Shown: one piece after another, positions 21,044 through 33,000 of the stretch
Layout of the letters: every line of letters starts with the position of its first letter
How positions within the stretch are numbered: position 1 is the stretch's first letter
Assembly (NCBI GenBank): GCA_024734495.1
Contig: JALMQS010000085.1
Span: forward strand, 13,058,048-13,122,047
DNA length: 64,000 nt
Direction of reading: 5' to 3'
Source of the DNA: Forficula auricularia
Taxonomy: Eukaryota; Arthropoda; Insecta; Dermaptera; Forficulidae
Position numbers and translations under genes: made by a program
Notes under the pieces: model-generated
Database searches by the model: none
Told to the model about the DNA's origin: nothing
Seen by the model: only the letters and a program-made list of their open reading frames with translations

Positions 21044-24000
21044 TCGAAAATGGCTCCTAACGATTTGAATGAAATTCACGAGTTGGAGGGTTTTGTGTTG
21101 GACATTCGATCTGTCATTGTCTCATCTTCGACTAAGGTGTTTTTGATGGTTTTTTTGTTAATTGAATTAATTATTCACAGGTGGTTGTCTCGATTAAAAT
21201 CTTTATTTACATTTTTATTCAATTTCCTTTTAATAAATAATTGGTTTTTTAATTTTATATCCCACAATAAGATTATTATAATTATTATTATATATTAAAA
21301 GTTGGGCAATGTAATTGATTGGAGAGAGAGGGAGGTTTACCACCAATCGACTTGATTGGGGAATAATGGTGTAAGGGGGCTACGGCCCTTAGCGAATATT
21401 TAGCCTGTAATTTATTTGTTAAGTTAAAGAAAGTCTAATTTGTTGGAATAGAGAGTAGCCTCAGTAAACTGCTGAGTTAGCGGCCAGACAGGTTGGCGCC
21501 ATACCTAGATCCAGTATAGTGAATATTGGCCCCTGAACAAGGGAGTGGGAGAGAGACAGACGCTACCCTGGGCGAGAGGAGAAGAGACGCGGGAAGGAGG
21601 CGGGCCTGTCGGTGTATGAAGTGACCAACGGATAGGATAGTGTGAGTGCGTGCAAAAGATGAAGTCGCTGTCGGTGTGTCTCTGACGCAAAAGATGCAAA
21701 TGTGTGGGTGACAGCGAGGACGCGGAACGACGGGCCAACACGGGGGAGTCGTCCTGAGGCTGGCACGACAGACATAACGGCTGGGGGGTGGCCAGCCGGC
21801 CGCCCCTGCGAGCGGGGGCAGATGTGAACGCGTGCGAGGGACTGTGTGACCACCCCCCGGGGGCGGGGTGCAGATGTGTGCTGTGGCCGCCCCAACCCCC
21901 GGGGGCGAGGTAGAGGTGCGGCGTGTGTGTGTACGACAATGTGCTAAGGACCGGGATGCCGCCTGGCGGGCTGTAGCCGGTGTTTCGGGGACACGGCCGC
22001 CTCGCGACTGTGTGAGCCTGCGGGCTGTCTAAGACGAGAGGACGAGGCCGCCCTGCGAGCTATGTGCACCGAGAGGTTGATAGCGTTGATGGTGTTGTGT
22101 CTGACGGAAATCCAGCCTTACAACTGCGGGCTGTCTAAGAAGAGCGACGTGGCCACCTTGCGAGCTTGTGAGGCCGTGGACCATGGGTGAAGATCGACGT
22201 GGCAGGTGCATGGCGGAGAGCAGGAAGGCTGCCCTGTCAGCTGTGTGAGGGAGGCGCTCTGCGAGCTTGAGCCGCTAGGGTGCTGGGCAGGAGCCCTACT
22301 TGTGTGGACAGCCAATGACCGTGAAGTCGAAGCGCGTGAGTAGTTCGGCCGAAACGTTTAACTATGATATCTGATCAGATAATCTTAATATTGTGTAGTA
22401 TTAAGTTGTTTATTTGTGTTTCATATTACTGCTACTTTATTCGATTGTAACCATCAAATTATTTTGCTTCATATTATGGTTATTGAATTATAATCTATTG
22501 ACTTAATATGATTTCCTTCCTCTTGTACTAAGCTATTAATTATTAAATGTAAATCTTAGGTTAAAAAATAATAATGTGTATTATTTTATCCCCAGCAAGG
22601 CCCCTTTTCAGGTCACACGTGAGTCCAGCCCTACAAATTGGTGTCGAGGTGTGGGGTAAACGATTTTAAAATTTTCAAAGTGCAATTTGGGGTAGATAAT
22701 TTTGAAAAGGGAAATTTTGAAAATTTTGAAATCGGGCACTCGCTCGGCTCAGTCGAGAGTGCCGCCCGCGAATAATTGGGAAAAAGTTTAATATATATAG
22801 AAGGGAATTTTAAGGGCCAATTTCTGAAAATTTGGGAAATAAGAATTTAAGAGGATTTAAAGTGCATAAATAGGAAAACAAAAGTTATGATATATAGGTT
22901 GAGAGAATTCGGGCCAAATGTCGGGAAATTTTTGGAGAAGTAAAATTTTCGGGAAAAGTTTAAGGAGAAAATTTTAAAAGATAATTTCGAGCCATTTTTG
23001 AACAGAAGTTTGAAATAATTTTTGAGAGCGTCGCACGTACATAAATGTAAGAGAAAATTTTAAGGAGAGAATTTTAAAAAATAGTTTTTGAGGCATTTTG
23101 AGTCGATTTTTTTGTTTTGCTATTAAAGTGTAAGGAGAAAATTTTAAAAGATAATTTCGAGCCATTTCTGAACAGAAGTTTGAAATAATTTTGAGAGCGC
23201 CGCTCGGGTATAAATTTAGGAAAGAATTTGGGTCAAGTAAGGTTTTAAGAAAATTTTAAGGATAACATGATTAAACGATAAGTTTTGGAACCATTTTGAT
23301 AGCTTTGAGCTATTGTGAATTTTTCTTTTTGCGAAGGAGCTAGGCCGTAAGGGCGGCAAACATGGCGGAGGGCCAGAAAGGGGGAGAGGGACAATACTCT
23401 CGAAAGCTTCAACGGATGATACAGGAATACCCAAGGTGGGGACACTGAGATAAGCACAGAAAGGGGATTGACGATTTCATTCAGAATTTCAGAGGGGAAT
23501 TTATTTGGAGGTAAATAAGTTTAATTTTGGAGAGAGAAAATTTTTTTTTAAAGAGAAAATGTTAAAAATTTCAGAATAATTTGGGGTAGAATTTTATTTC
23601 AGAAAATGTACGAAATTTGTTTGAATTTTAAAATTCAAGGTTTGGATTACATATTTGTGAGCAAACATTTTATTTTCTATTTACTTTTGTGATTGAGGTC
23701 TAAATAGAAGTTGACGGGGTTGAAGGGAGTTTTGGACAAAATTTCTATTATATAAAATTTTTCAAAATATTAGTATCGGAAGCTCATAAAAGTGTTTTAT
23801 TAATCCTGGAGTAATTGTTGAAGCGTACGAGGTGTATCTATATAGATTTGAATATTGCAAATTTTGGGAAAACCCGGAACATCATTTTATTTTGTTTTGC
23901 GTCTTGAGCCAGTATGGTGAATAAACTAGTATAATTTATGGGGTTAATAGTTGAGGAATTTTTAAAGAATTTTAAATAGATTTTGGACCTTTGGAGAGAG

Positions 24001-27000
24001 AAAATTTTTTTTTAAAGAGAAAATGTTAAAAATTTCAGAATAATTTGGGGTAGAATTTTATTTCAGAAAATGTACGAAATTTGTTTGAATTTTAAAATTC
24101 AAGGTTTGGATTACATATTTGTGAGCAAACATTTTATTTTCTATTTACTTTTGTGATTGAGGTCTAAATAGAAGTTGACGGGGTTGAGAGGAGTTTTGGA
24201 CAAAATTTCTATTATATAAAATTTTTCAAAATATTAGTATCGGAAGCTCATAAAAGTGTTTTATTAATCCTGGAGTAATTGTTGAAGCGTACGAGGTGTA
24301 TCTATATAGATTTGAATATTGCAAATTTTGGGAAAACCCGGAACATCATTTTATTTTGTTTTGCGTCTTGAGCCAGTATGGTGAATAAACTAGTATAATT
24401 TATGGGGTTAATAGTTGAGGAATTTTTAAAGAATTTTGAATAGATTTTGGACCGGGGGTAGTTTTGACAAAACTTTGGAGCGAAAGGGGATTTTGAGTGA
24501 ATTTTGGGGTCAGGTATTTTGAACTAAGTGCTGAGGTTGCAGACGAAAGGATCGCTGCTCTAGAGGCGTTGGTCGCGAGGTTCACCACGGGAGAAATAAT
24601 ACAAAATTTTAGAGACTGCTTTGGGAGTGGTCAGGGACGTCTAAGGAGGAGAGTGGGGGTGAGAAAGGGAAAACCTGAGGCTTCAACCAATAAAAAAGAA
24701 ATGTGTGACAAGGGGTCAGAAGGGAAAAGGAGGATCAGTAAAGGGGAAGGACTGTGCCAGGCCCCCGGTGTAAGAATGAGAAGGAGACCGAAAATGGAGT
24801 GTCTCGCCCTACATGGGGTGGTTACACGGGGAACTGGCCGTTAGCGGCGCCCCGGTGACCATCTTGGGAGGGGTTTCTTCCCGAATTCGCCCTGCCGGGG
24901 GTGGTGACACGGGGAATTGGCCGTGAGCGGCGCCCCGGTGACCCCCGAGCAGGGGAAGGCCTGGGCTAGGTCCTTAGGGTGAAAATAAGAAGAGCCTACC
25001 TAGGGTGGCGATACGGGGAACTGGCCGTTAGCGGCGCCCCGGTCACCATCCGGGAGGGGGCGGGAGGGCCTGTAAAGGTAAGGAACCGGGGTCAGGCCCT
25101 CGGAGTGGAAGGAAGGGATAACGAGAGGGGAAAATCACAAGACAGGATAAAGGGTTGAAGGGTTGAACTAGCAGAGAAGCAAACCGTGGTGAAGTAGAAG
25201 GGGAAGAAAACAGTAATGTCGGACAAGAAGTAATATAATACGGAACCTTAAATCTTTGGAATCTATTTGTGGACTGAATCTAATATCGTAAATATAAACA
25301 GCTTGGCCAGGTGCAACAGCTGGATAGACTTGTAAAATTGGTTGTTAATGGAACCTCTTCTCCTGAAGTTCCTAGTTTATTAATTGTGTTTCTTTGTGTG
25401 ATTTGCATTATATTATTCGTAATTTGGTCAATACCTGCTTTCTTTTTCCTCAACGTTTTTATTTTTTAACAAACTGTAAGGCGTACATTTTATTTTAATT
25501 TTATGAAAAATAATGTTCCGGGTTGGATAACGGTAGCGGCAGTCGTTCTGGGAAGCCTAAGGGATGAGGAACCACCACCGCCCAGGATTGGGACGGGGAA
25601 CTCGAGATCGGGGTCGACCGCCGGGCCGACCGCCGAAGAGAAAATTCTTTAATTTTTTGAAGCCCGCGTGTAAATTTTGAACTATTTTTTAGACAAATCC
25701 CGAGACCTTTTTCAGGAAAAATTTGAGCTATCTTTTAGTGAGAATCTGAGACGGTTTTTGTGGAAAGAATTTTGAGTTATTTTCGAGCAATTTTGAGCCA
25801 TGTTTTGAGAAAATTTTGAGTCATTTTTCGAAGAAAATTGTGAGAGACGGTTTTTGAGGGAAGAATTTTGAGACAGATTTTGAGGGAAGAATTTTGAGTT
25901 ATGTTTGAGGAAAATCCCGAGACCTTTTCCAAGGAAGATTTTGAGCCATCTTTGGGAGGAATCTTTGAGTCGTTTTTAAGGAGAAACTTCGAGACATTTT
26001 GAGTGAAATTTTGAGACAGTTTTTGAGGGAAGAATTTTGAATTATGTTTGAGGAAAATCCCGAGACCTTTTCCAAGGAATATTTTGAGCCATTTTTGGGG
26101 GGAATTTTCTGAGTCGTTTTCGTGGGAAAATTTTTTGAGTCATTTTTGAGAAAAACTTTGAGACATTTGGAGTGAAAGTTTGAGACAGTTTCTGAGGGAA
26201 GAATTTTGAGTTATTTTTGAGAAACATCCCGAGACCTTTTCCGAGGAAGATTTTGAGCCATTTTTGGGAGGAATTTTGAGTCATATTTTTTGGCAAGCTT
26301 TGAGCTGTCTACTGAGGGAAAACCAAGTGAGTGGGGAAATCACGAGATACCCGACCTGCAAATGGGGGTACGGAGGAGTTGGCCGTAAGCGGCGCCTCGA
26401 CCACCACGGAAGCAGGGAGGGAGGTGCTGTAACGAGGAAGGGGCATCACTGTTAGAGATGTTTCCGGAACCGTCATCCCCGGAGAAGAAAATTGGTAGCA
26501 CTAGGGTGAGAAAATTGTGGAATAGTCGTTTCCTATTTTTCTTGGTGTGTAGTAGAGGACATTTGGAATTGGGGCTAACGTATCTCGGGAGGAAGACCAA
26601 GGTGGTCGGGAGGAGTAGCCTAGGAGAAAAATAATCGAAATATTTAGGTGATCACTATGTGGAATAATTTACAAGCGCGGTAAATGCAAATTTTGGCTGT
26701 TTTAACGAGAAAAGTTTGAAGAGAAAATCCTTTAATTTTATGAAGGAGGGCGATGACACCGTGGACCTGAAGTGGGAGTCGCCTTGAACGAATTGGGGCC
26801 GTGGAGGGGAAGGTATCAGTCATCAGAGGGCGGGTAGATGCGTTAGAAGGTGACCGATACGCTCCCTTCTATGTGAGTTTAATCTACTTTATCGATGTAT
26901 ATCATGGCTACCGTAATTACGAGGCTACCCCCTGTACGCAAAGGTGTAGTCTCTCTAGAATTAAGCCTTAGATATAAGTGGTTCAGTTAGTTTTAAGTTG

Positions 27001-30000
27001 TGGATAAGTTCTATATGTAGTATAACGTTAAGTGACGGACCCCCGGGCGAACTGTAAAAGGATGTCTATGTCCAAGGACATAGACATCTTTTCTAAAACG
27101 GGGAAGGATGTAAGGGGGCTACGGCCCTTAGCGAATATTTAGCCTGTAATTTATTTGTTAAGTTAAAGAAAGTCTAATTTGTTGGAATAGAGAGTAGCCT
27201 CAGTAAACTGCTGAGTTAGCGGCCAGACAGGTTGGCGCCATACCTAGATCCAGTATAGTGAATATTGGCCCCGGAACAAGGGAGTGGGAGAGAGACAGAC
27301 GCTACCCTGGGCGAGAGGAGAAGAGACGCGGGAAGGAGGCGGGCCTGTCGGTGTATGAAGTGACCAACGGATAGGATAGTGTGAGTGCGTGCAAAAGATG
27401 AAGTCGCTGTCGGTGTGTCTCTGACGCAAAGATGCAAATGTGTGGGTGACAGCGAGGACGCGGAACGACGGGCCAACACGGGGGAGTCGTCCTGAGGCTG
27501 GCACGACAGACATAACGGCTGGGGGTGGCCAGCCGGCCGCCCCTGCGAGCGGGGGCAGATGTGAACGCGTGCGAGGGACTGTGTGACCACCCCCGGGGCG
27601 GGGTGCAGATGTGTGCTGTGGCCGCCCCAGCCCCCGGGGGCGAGGTAGAGGTGCGGCGTGTGCGTACGACAATGTGCTAAGGACCGGGATGCCGCCTGGC
27701 GGGCTGTAGCCGGTGTTTCGGGGACACGGCCGCCTCGCGACTGTGTGAGCCTGCGGGCTGTCTAAGACGAGAGGACGAGGCCGCCCTGCAGAGCTATGTG
27801 CACCGAGAGGTTGATAGCGTTGATGGTGTTGTGTCTGACGGAAATCCAGCCTTACAACTGCGGGCTGTCTAAGAAGAGCGACGTGGCCACCTTGCGAGCT
27901 TGTGAGGCCGTGGACCATGGGTGAAGATCGACGTGGCAGGTGCATGGCGAGGAAGCAGGAAGGCTGCCCTGTCAGCTGTGTGAGGGAGGCGCTCTGCGAG
28001 CCAGGCCGCTAGGGTGCTGGGCAAGGGCCCTACTTGTGTGGACGTAATGACCGTGAAGTCGAAGCTGCGTGAGTAGTTCGGCCGAAACGTTTAACTATGA
28101 TATCTGATCAGATAATCTTAATATTGTGTAGTATTAAGTTGTTTATTTGTGTTTCATATTACTGCTACTTTATTCGATTGTAACTTTCTCAAATTATTTT
28201 GCTTCATATTATGGTTATTGAATCATAATCTATTGACTTAATATGATTTCCTTCCTCTTGTACTAAGCTATTTAATTACATTAAATGTAAATCTTGATTT
28301 AAAAAATAATAATGTGTATTATTTTATCCCCAGCAAAATCCCTTTTCGAGTCACACGTGAGTCAGCCTTACAATGGAATTGAAATAATTATCGGAAAAGG
28401 GTTTTTTATCTAATTAGATTTTTCCTCTTATTAAAAACAAGGACTAAAGATGAATAAGGACACTCGATGGTGGAGAAGTTATCTCCGAAATCGAAGCAAA
28501 AAATACAATGTATACATTAATTAATGTAAAATAATTAGTTTAATAAAATTAAAAAAAAAAAAATGTAATTGATTAAAAATCGAGTTTTAAATCCCACAAA
28601 TATTAATTTGACAATTTAATTGATGAACTCAAAAAATAGTTATTTAATTAAAAACAATAATTATACCGTATTTATTTATATACTATATATACATAATCTA
28701 TGGGCCACTGAAGGTTAGAAATGCAAAAACTGTGGGCGTGGGCGGGGGTAGATGTGGGGTTTCAGATGGTGGGGGGGTACGGGGTTTCGGGGGTAGGGTG
28801 GGAGGGTGCAGGAGGTGGGGTGAAGTGGTGGGGGTCCGGGGGGGGCGAGGGGGTTTCTGGGGATTAATTTATAGCTATTAACTGAAGCAAAAGTTACCGA
28901 GCATCGCTCGGTGGCCAAGTACTTTACATTGAACGATCAATAAATTTTCATTATGTTTATTTATTTGCATCAAGCAGAGTCCTCTCTTGATTGATTTCTC
29001 TATAATCTATTGATGAATAATGAATGTTTTTTTGTTATCTCCTTCTTTCTAGCCGCTGACACCGCAAATTTCTCCTGCCGAAGAGCAAGACAAACTCCTT
29101 GATGAAGCAATGAGTATTGTCCGAGTTCAATCTCTTCATATGAAGAAATGTTTGGATGATGGCAAATTAATGGATGGCTTGAAACATGCATCCAATATGT
29201 TAGGAGAACTTCGCACCTCTCTACTCTCGCCTAAAAGCTATTATGAATTATATATCCTTTTTAAATATATTCATTAATGACAGAGATATACAAGTTTCCT
29301 CATAAAAAATATCTGTAATACAAGTTGAGATATCAGATACAAGATACTTTTGTAAATGGTATTTGAAATAAGTGGATATCGATGAGGCAGTCCAAAAAAA
29401 GAAGATAATTTACATTATCTTTTTATTCATCACACCGACGTTTCGGAGGCTATTCCCTCCTTCTTCAGGGTCTGTAATTAATTAAAATGGGCCATCATTA
29501 CAAACAAGACTTTTACATATTCGAATTTTTTTGGGCATTTACTAATTATTTTTTCAATTAATATTCATTTTCTAAAAGAATCCGTCGTCAGATATCTAAG
29601 TTTACGTTTCCCATGTTATTTTTAACATCCTTCTTAAATAGTCCTGGAGCCGAGAAGCAAATAAGTTATCTCATCGAAACAAAAGGTTTGAATTTCTTGG
29701 CTGAAAGTACTTTTTATGTATATCCTAAAACCGGCGGTCTGCTGGGGCCCAGCGGTCAACTTCACGAATGACAGCTGGTCAAAAAAGCGAACAGGGGGGG
29801 GGGGGGTGGATATGTCCCGTTTTTTGGTTTTTCGCTTATATCTCAAAAACAATGGGCCGTAAGGAAAGAATTACTATTAGCATAATGAAAGATTATAGAA
29901 ACTGAAGGTTTTCTACATTTGATTCAATCGCGAATCTAATGTAGGAATTTTTGTCAAATATTGAGTGAAAATAATATTTGAACTTATATATTTCTAACTT

Positions 30001-33000
30001 GAAATAATGATATTAAATAAATTTTAATTTTCCTCATTAATATATCAAAGAATAATTGATACGTCAACGAGGATTATTTTGATTAACAGATTAACATCTG
30101 AGATTTCAAATTCACTTGGTGATCCATCCGAATGTCCAGCGGGCTATACCCGAAATGACGTTGGATTGTAGCTAAGTGGATCACATCTTTTTCTCTCTTG
30201 GTCCAGACTTAATACTCCGCAGACTCCAATAGCGTAATCCGCAGTAGTCTCGCGAGATAAAAATATCTTTTTCAAATCAGCGCGGCCAAAATAATCCTCG
30301 TTGACGTATCCTAATTGACCGCTGGGGCCCGGCAGGGGATATAGATAAAAAGTACTTTCAGCCAAGAAACTCAAATCTTTTGTTTCGATGAGATAACTTA
30401 TTTACTTCTCGGCTCCAGGACTAAAAGTCTCTTTGTTAAAATAAAGCTTTGAATTGCACGTTACGCTTGGTACTTTTACCTTAACAAATACTTGTAGATA
30501 TGGCAATTACAGATCAATTAAGGCATTTAGAACACTATCTATTGGATGAATTTCAAAAAGGCCGCAAAGTGGCTGACCTATATGAATTAGTACAATACGC
30601 CGGAAATATTGTTCCTAGATTGTAAGTATAAAATATTTTATTTACATATTTTTTTAATATGAATTTTTATAATGAGAAAGATTATATTGTACACTACTTA
30701 TATGGCGGAAATAGAAAATGAAATTGAAATTTTTTTAATTTGGCATATACCGGGCGAGTTTTTTATCTTGAGACATTCTTATAACTCAAAAACAGTGCAC
30801 ATTATATGAAAAAAGTTTCAAATATAAGTTTATTTATATCAGGGGGAAATTAAACTACGATATTGTTTGTCGACCTAGAACAAGATTTCAAGGGTATTTC
30901 AATGTCAAGTTCTGTTTTTTAAATGGAAACCTATATGTTTCTGTACAGTATTCTTAATCTTAAAAAAAAAAACTGAAGAACTTTCATAAGAACTATTTTT
31001 TTATCCGACATCAAATAAACAAAATATTAAATCAATTATTTAGATCTCAAAAAAAGTATCTAATAATTATTTTTAACAATTATTCAACTTATTAAGCAAT
31101 ATAACAATGATTAAATAATTAATTATCAAATAAATAATTATTAAATCGAAAAGTCACAACAATGAAAATAAGAGTTTATAATGATATTAAAACTTCATTA
31201 AATACACAGTTACAGAGATTATTTTCTACTTAATAGAACTACTTGAAATTCTAGAGTTTAAACAAGTTTATTTCTCGTGTCAATCCAGTAGATAGTTATA
31301 TTGTATTACCGCATAATAAAAATGGATCATTTTTTGTTGAATAAATAATTGAAATGGTCTTAATTTATGCGGTAAACGTGGAAGAAGTGTTATGAGCTAC
31401 CATTGAATGGATGCCGAGCGTTTTCCTGATAGGAATACACCCTCCAAAGCTTCATTTTATCGTCTTGTAAATCTGTTAAAAAAAACATGAAGTGTAAAGG
31501 TTACGCAGAAACTACAAAAGGCCAAAATAACGAAATTGGAACTGGAATTCATCCAAAAGACTTTAGTGATATACTCTGGAATGTCTAAGAACAGTGTCGC
31601 AAAATTATTAAATTATTAATTATTGTTAAATTATTTATTTGTATAATTATTTGATCATTATTATTTGATAATTAAGTTGAATGATTGTTAAAAATAATTA
31701 TTAGAATTTTTTTGAGATCTAATGATTTAATATTTTTTATTATTTAATGTCGTATAAAAAATAGTTCTAATAAAAGTTGTTCTGTTTTTTTTGGAGATTC
31801 AGAATATGTACAGAAACATATAGGTTTCCATTTAAAAAACAGAACTTGACCTCGAAATACCCTTGAAAGCTTGTTCTAGGTCGAGAAACAATAGCGTAGT
31901 TTAGTTTCCCCCTGATATAAATAAACTTTTATTTGAAACTTTTTTTCATATAATGCACTGTTTTTGAGTTATAAGACTGTCTCAAGATAAAAAACTCACC
32001 CTGTGAATAAGAATTTACCCTTCCATTAAGCTTCACATTATTCACTAATTTTTTCTTTTATTAATTTTCAGATATCTACTTATAACTGTTGGCTTGGTCT
32101 ATATCAAAACCAATAGTTGTTTGAAACGAGATCTTTTACGTGACTTGGTGGAAATGTGCCGCGGGGTGCAACACCCACTACGCGGCCTATTCCTAAGAAA
32201 TTACCTTTTGCAATGTACAAGAAATGTTTTGCCTGATTGTATTGAACCTCTTGATGCAACCGAGGGAACGGTATTATATAATTAATTTTAGTTTTTTTTT
32301 AACTTTATCTTAAGAAATTTTCTTATAAATAATTTTATTATACTGTATATTTAGGCGAATATTTATACAATTCCAAAAAAATAAATAATTATGACACATC
32401 AGCTTAAAAATCAACTAGTACTTACATACATATACAGGGTGAGTCGGGAGAAAAGGACCCAAACTCCAGGGGTGCACTGTACATTTAAAAATAAAGTAAA
32501 ATAAGCTAACGTGTTCTGATGTGGCCATCCACTTGACTTTACCATACAACTTGGCCCCTGACTTAAATTTAATATTTAACAAAATTATTTATAATCATGC
32601 AGGGTGGGGGGGGGGTATTTTTGCATTTTTACACTCCTGGAGTCCCACTGATTATGTATACAAAATTTTGTTGAGTTTGCTCAAATGGCCTAGATTTTTA
32701 ATTTTTAACCCCCCTCCACCCCTCTCAATTTTGGGTCGATATACACCAAAATCTAATCAGCTCTTAATCTCAATGGACCAAAACTATCTGTGAAATTTGC
32801 TTTTGATATTCAAACTAGTTTTTGAGCTAGCTCGTCCACAAAAATTTGGTAACGCACAGACTAACTAACAGACATTTTGACAAAACAATTATTATTTTAA
32901 AAAATATAATTTTTTCGATGTTCACTTATTAGAGCTTTTTTGTAGAGCGAAATGCCATGGTTGAGCTCAATTTTTTTAATCAAAATAGTTTCAGCCGTTT

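Larger units (their letters stand above)
21370..28372 (+). mobile_element. Full-length LTR retrotransposon without recognisable gag or pol
   Basis: LTRs 21370-22635 and 27109-28372, TG...CA ended, with a 4-bp duplication ATGG (21366-21369, 28373-28376). A tRNA primer site follows the 5' LTR and a purine tract precedes the 3' LTR. The 4.5-kb interior has no reverse transcriptase, integrase or protease frame, so it is non-autonomous (LARD-like), probably moved by a Ty3/gypsy-type relative. LTRs are very similar, so it is fairly young. It lies in sense in VPS35 intron 1. Confidence 0.92.
29252..30497 (+). other. VPS35 intron 2: probable U12-type AT-AG intron
   Basis: The donor ATATCCTTT matches the minor-spliceosome consensus exactly. 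CCTTAAC at 30479-30485 fits the U12 branch site, with its adenosine about 13 nt before the acceptor AG at 30496-30497. No GT donor keeps the conserved SYYELYMAI reading. The intron contains an inverted-repeat element and a hammerhead motif. Confidence 0.75.

Noticed and set aside
21505..22315. Antisense ORFs of 60-144 codons in the 5' LTR, with a 233-codon version in the 3' LTR
   Set aside because: They arise from GC-rich LTR sequence with few stops, lie antisense to the element, are Pro/Ser/His-rich and match no family. The frame differs between the two LTRs because of indels.
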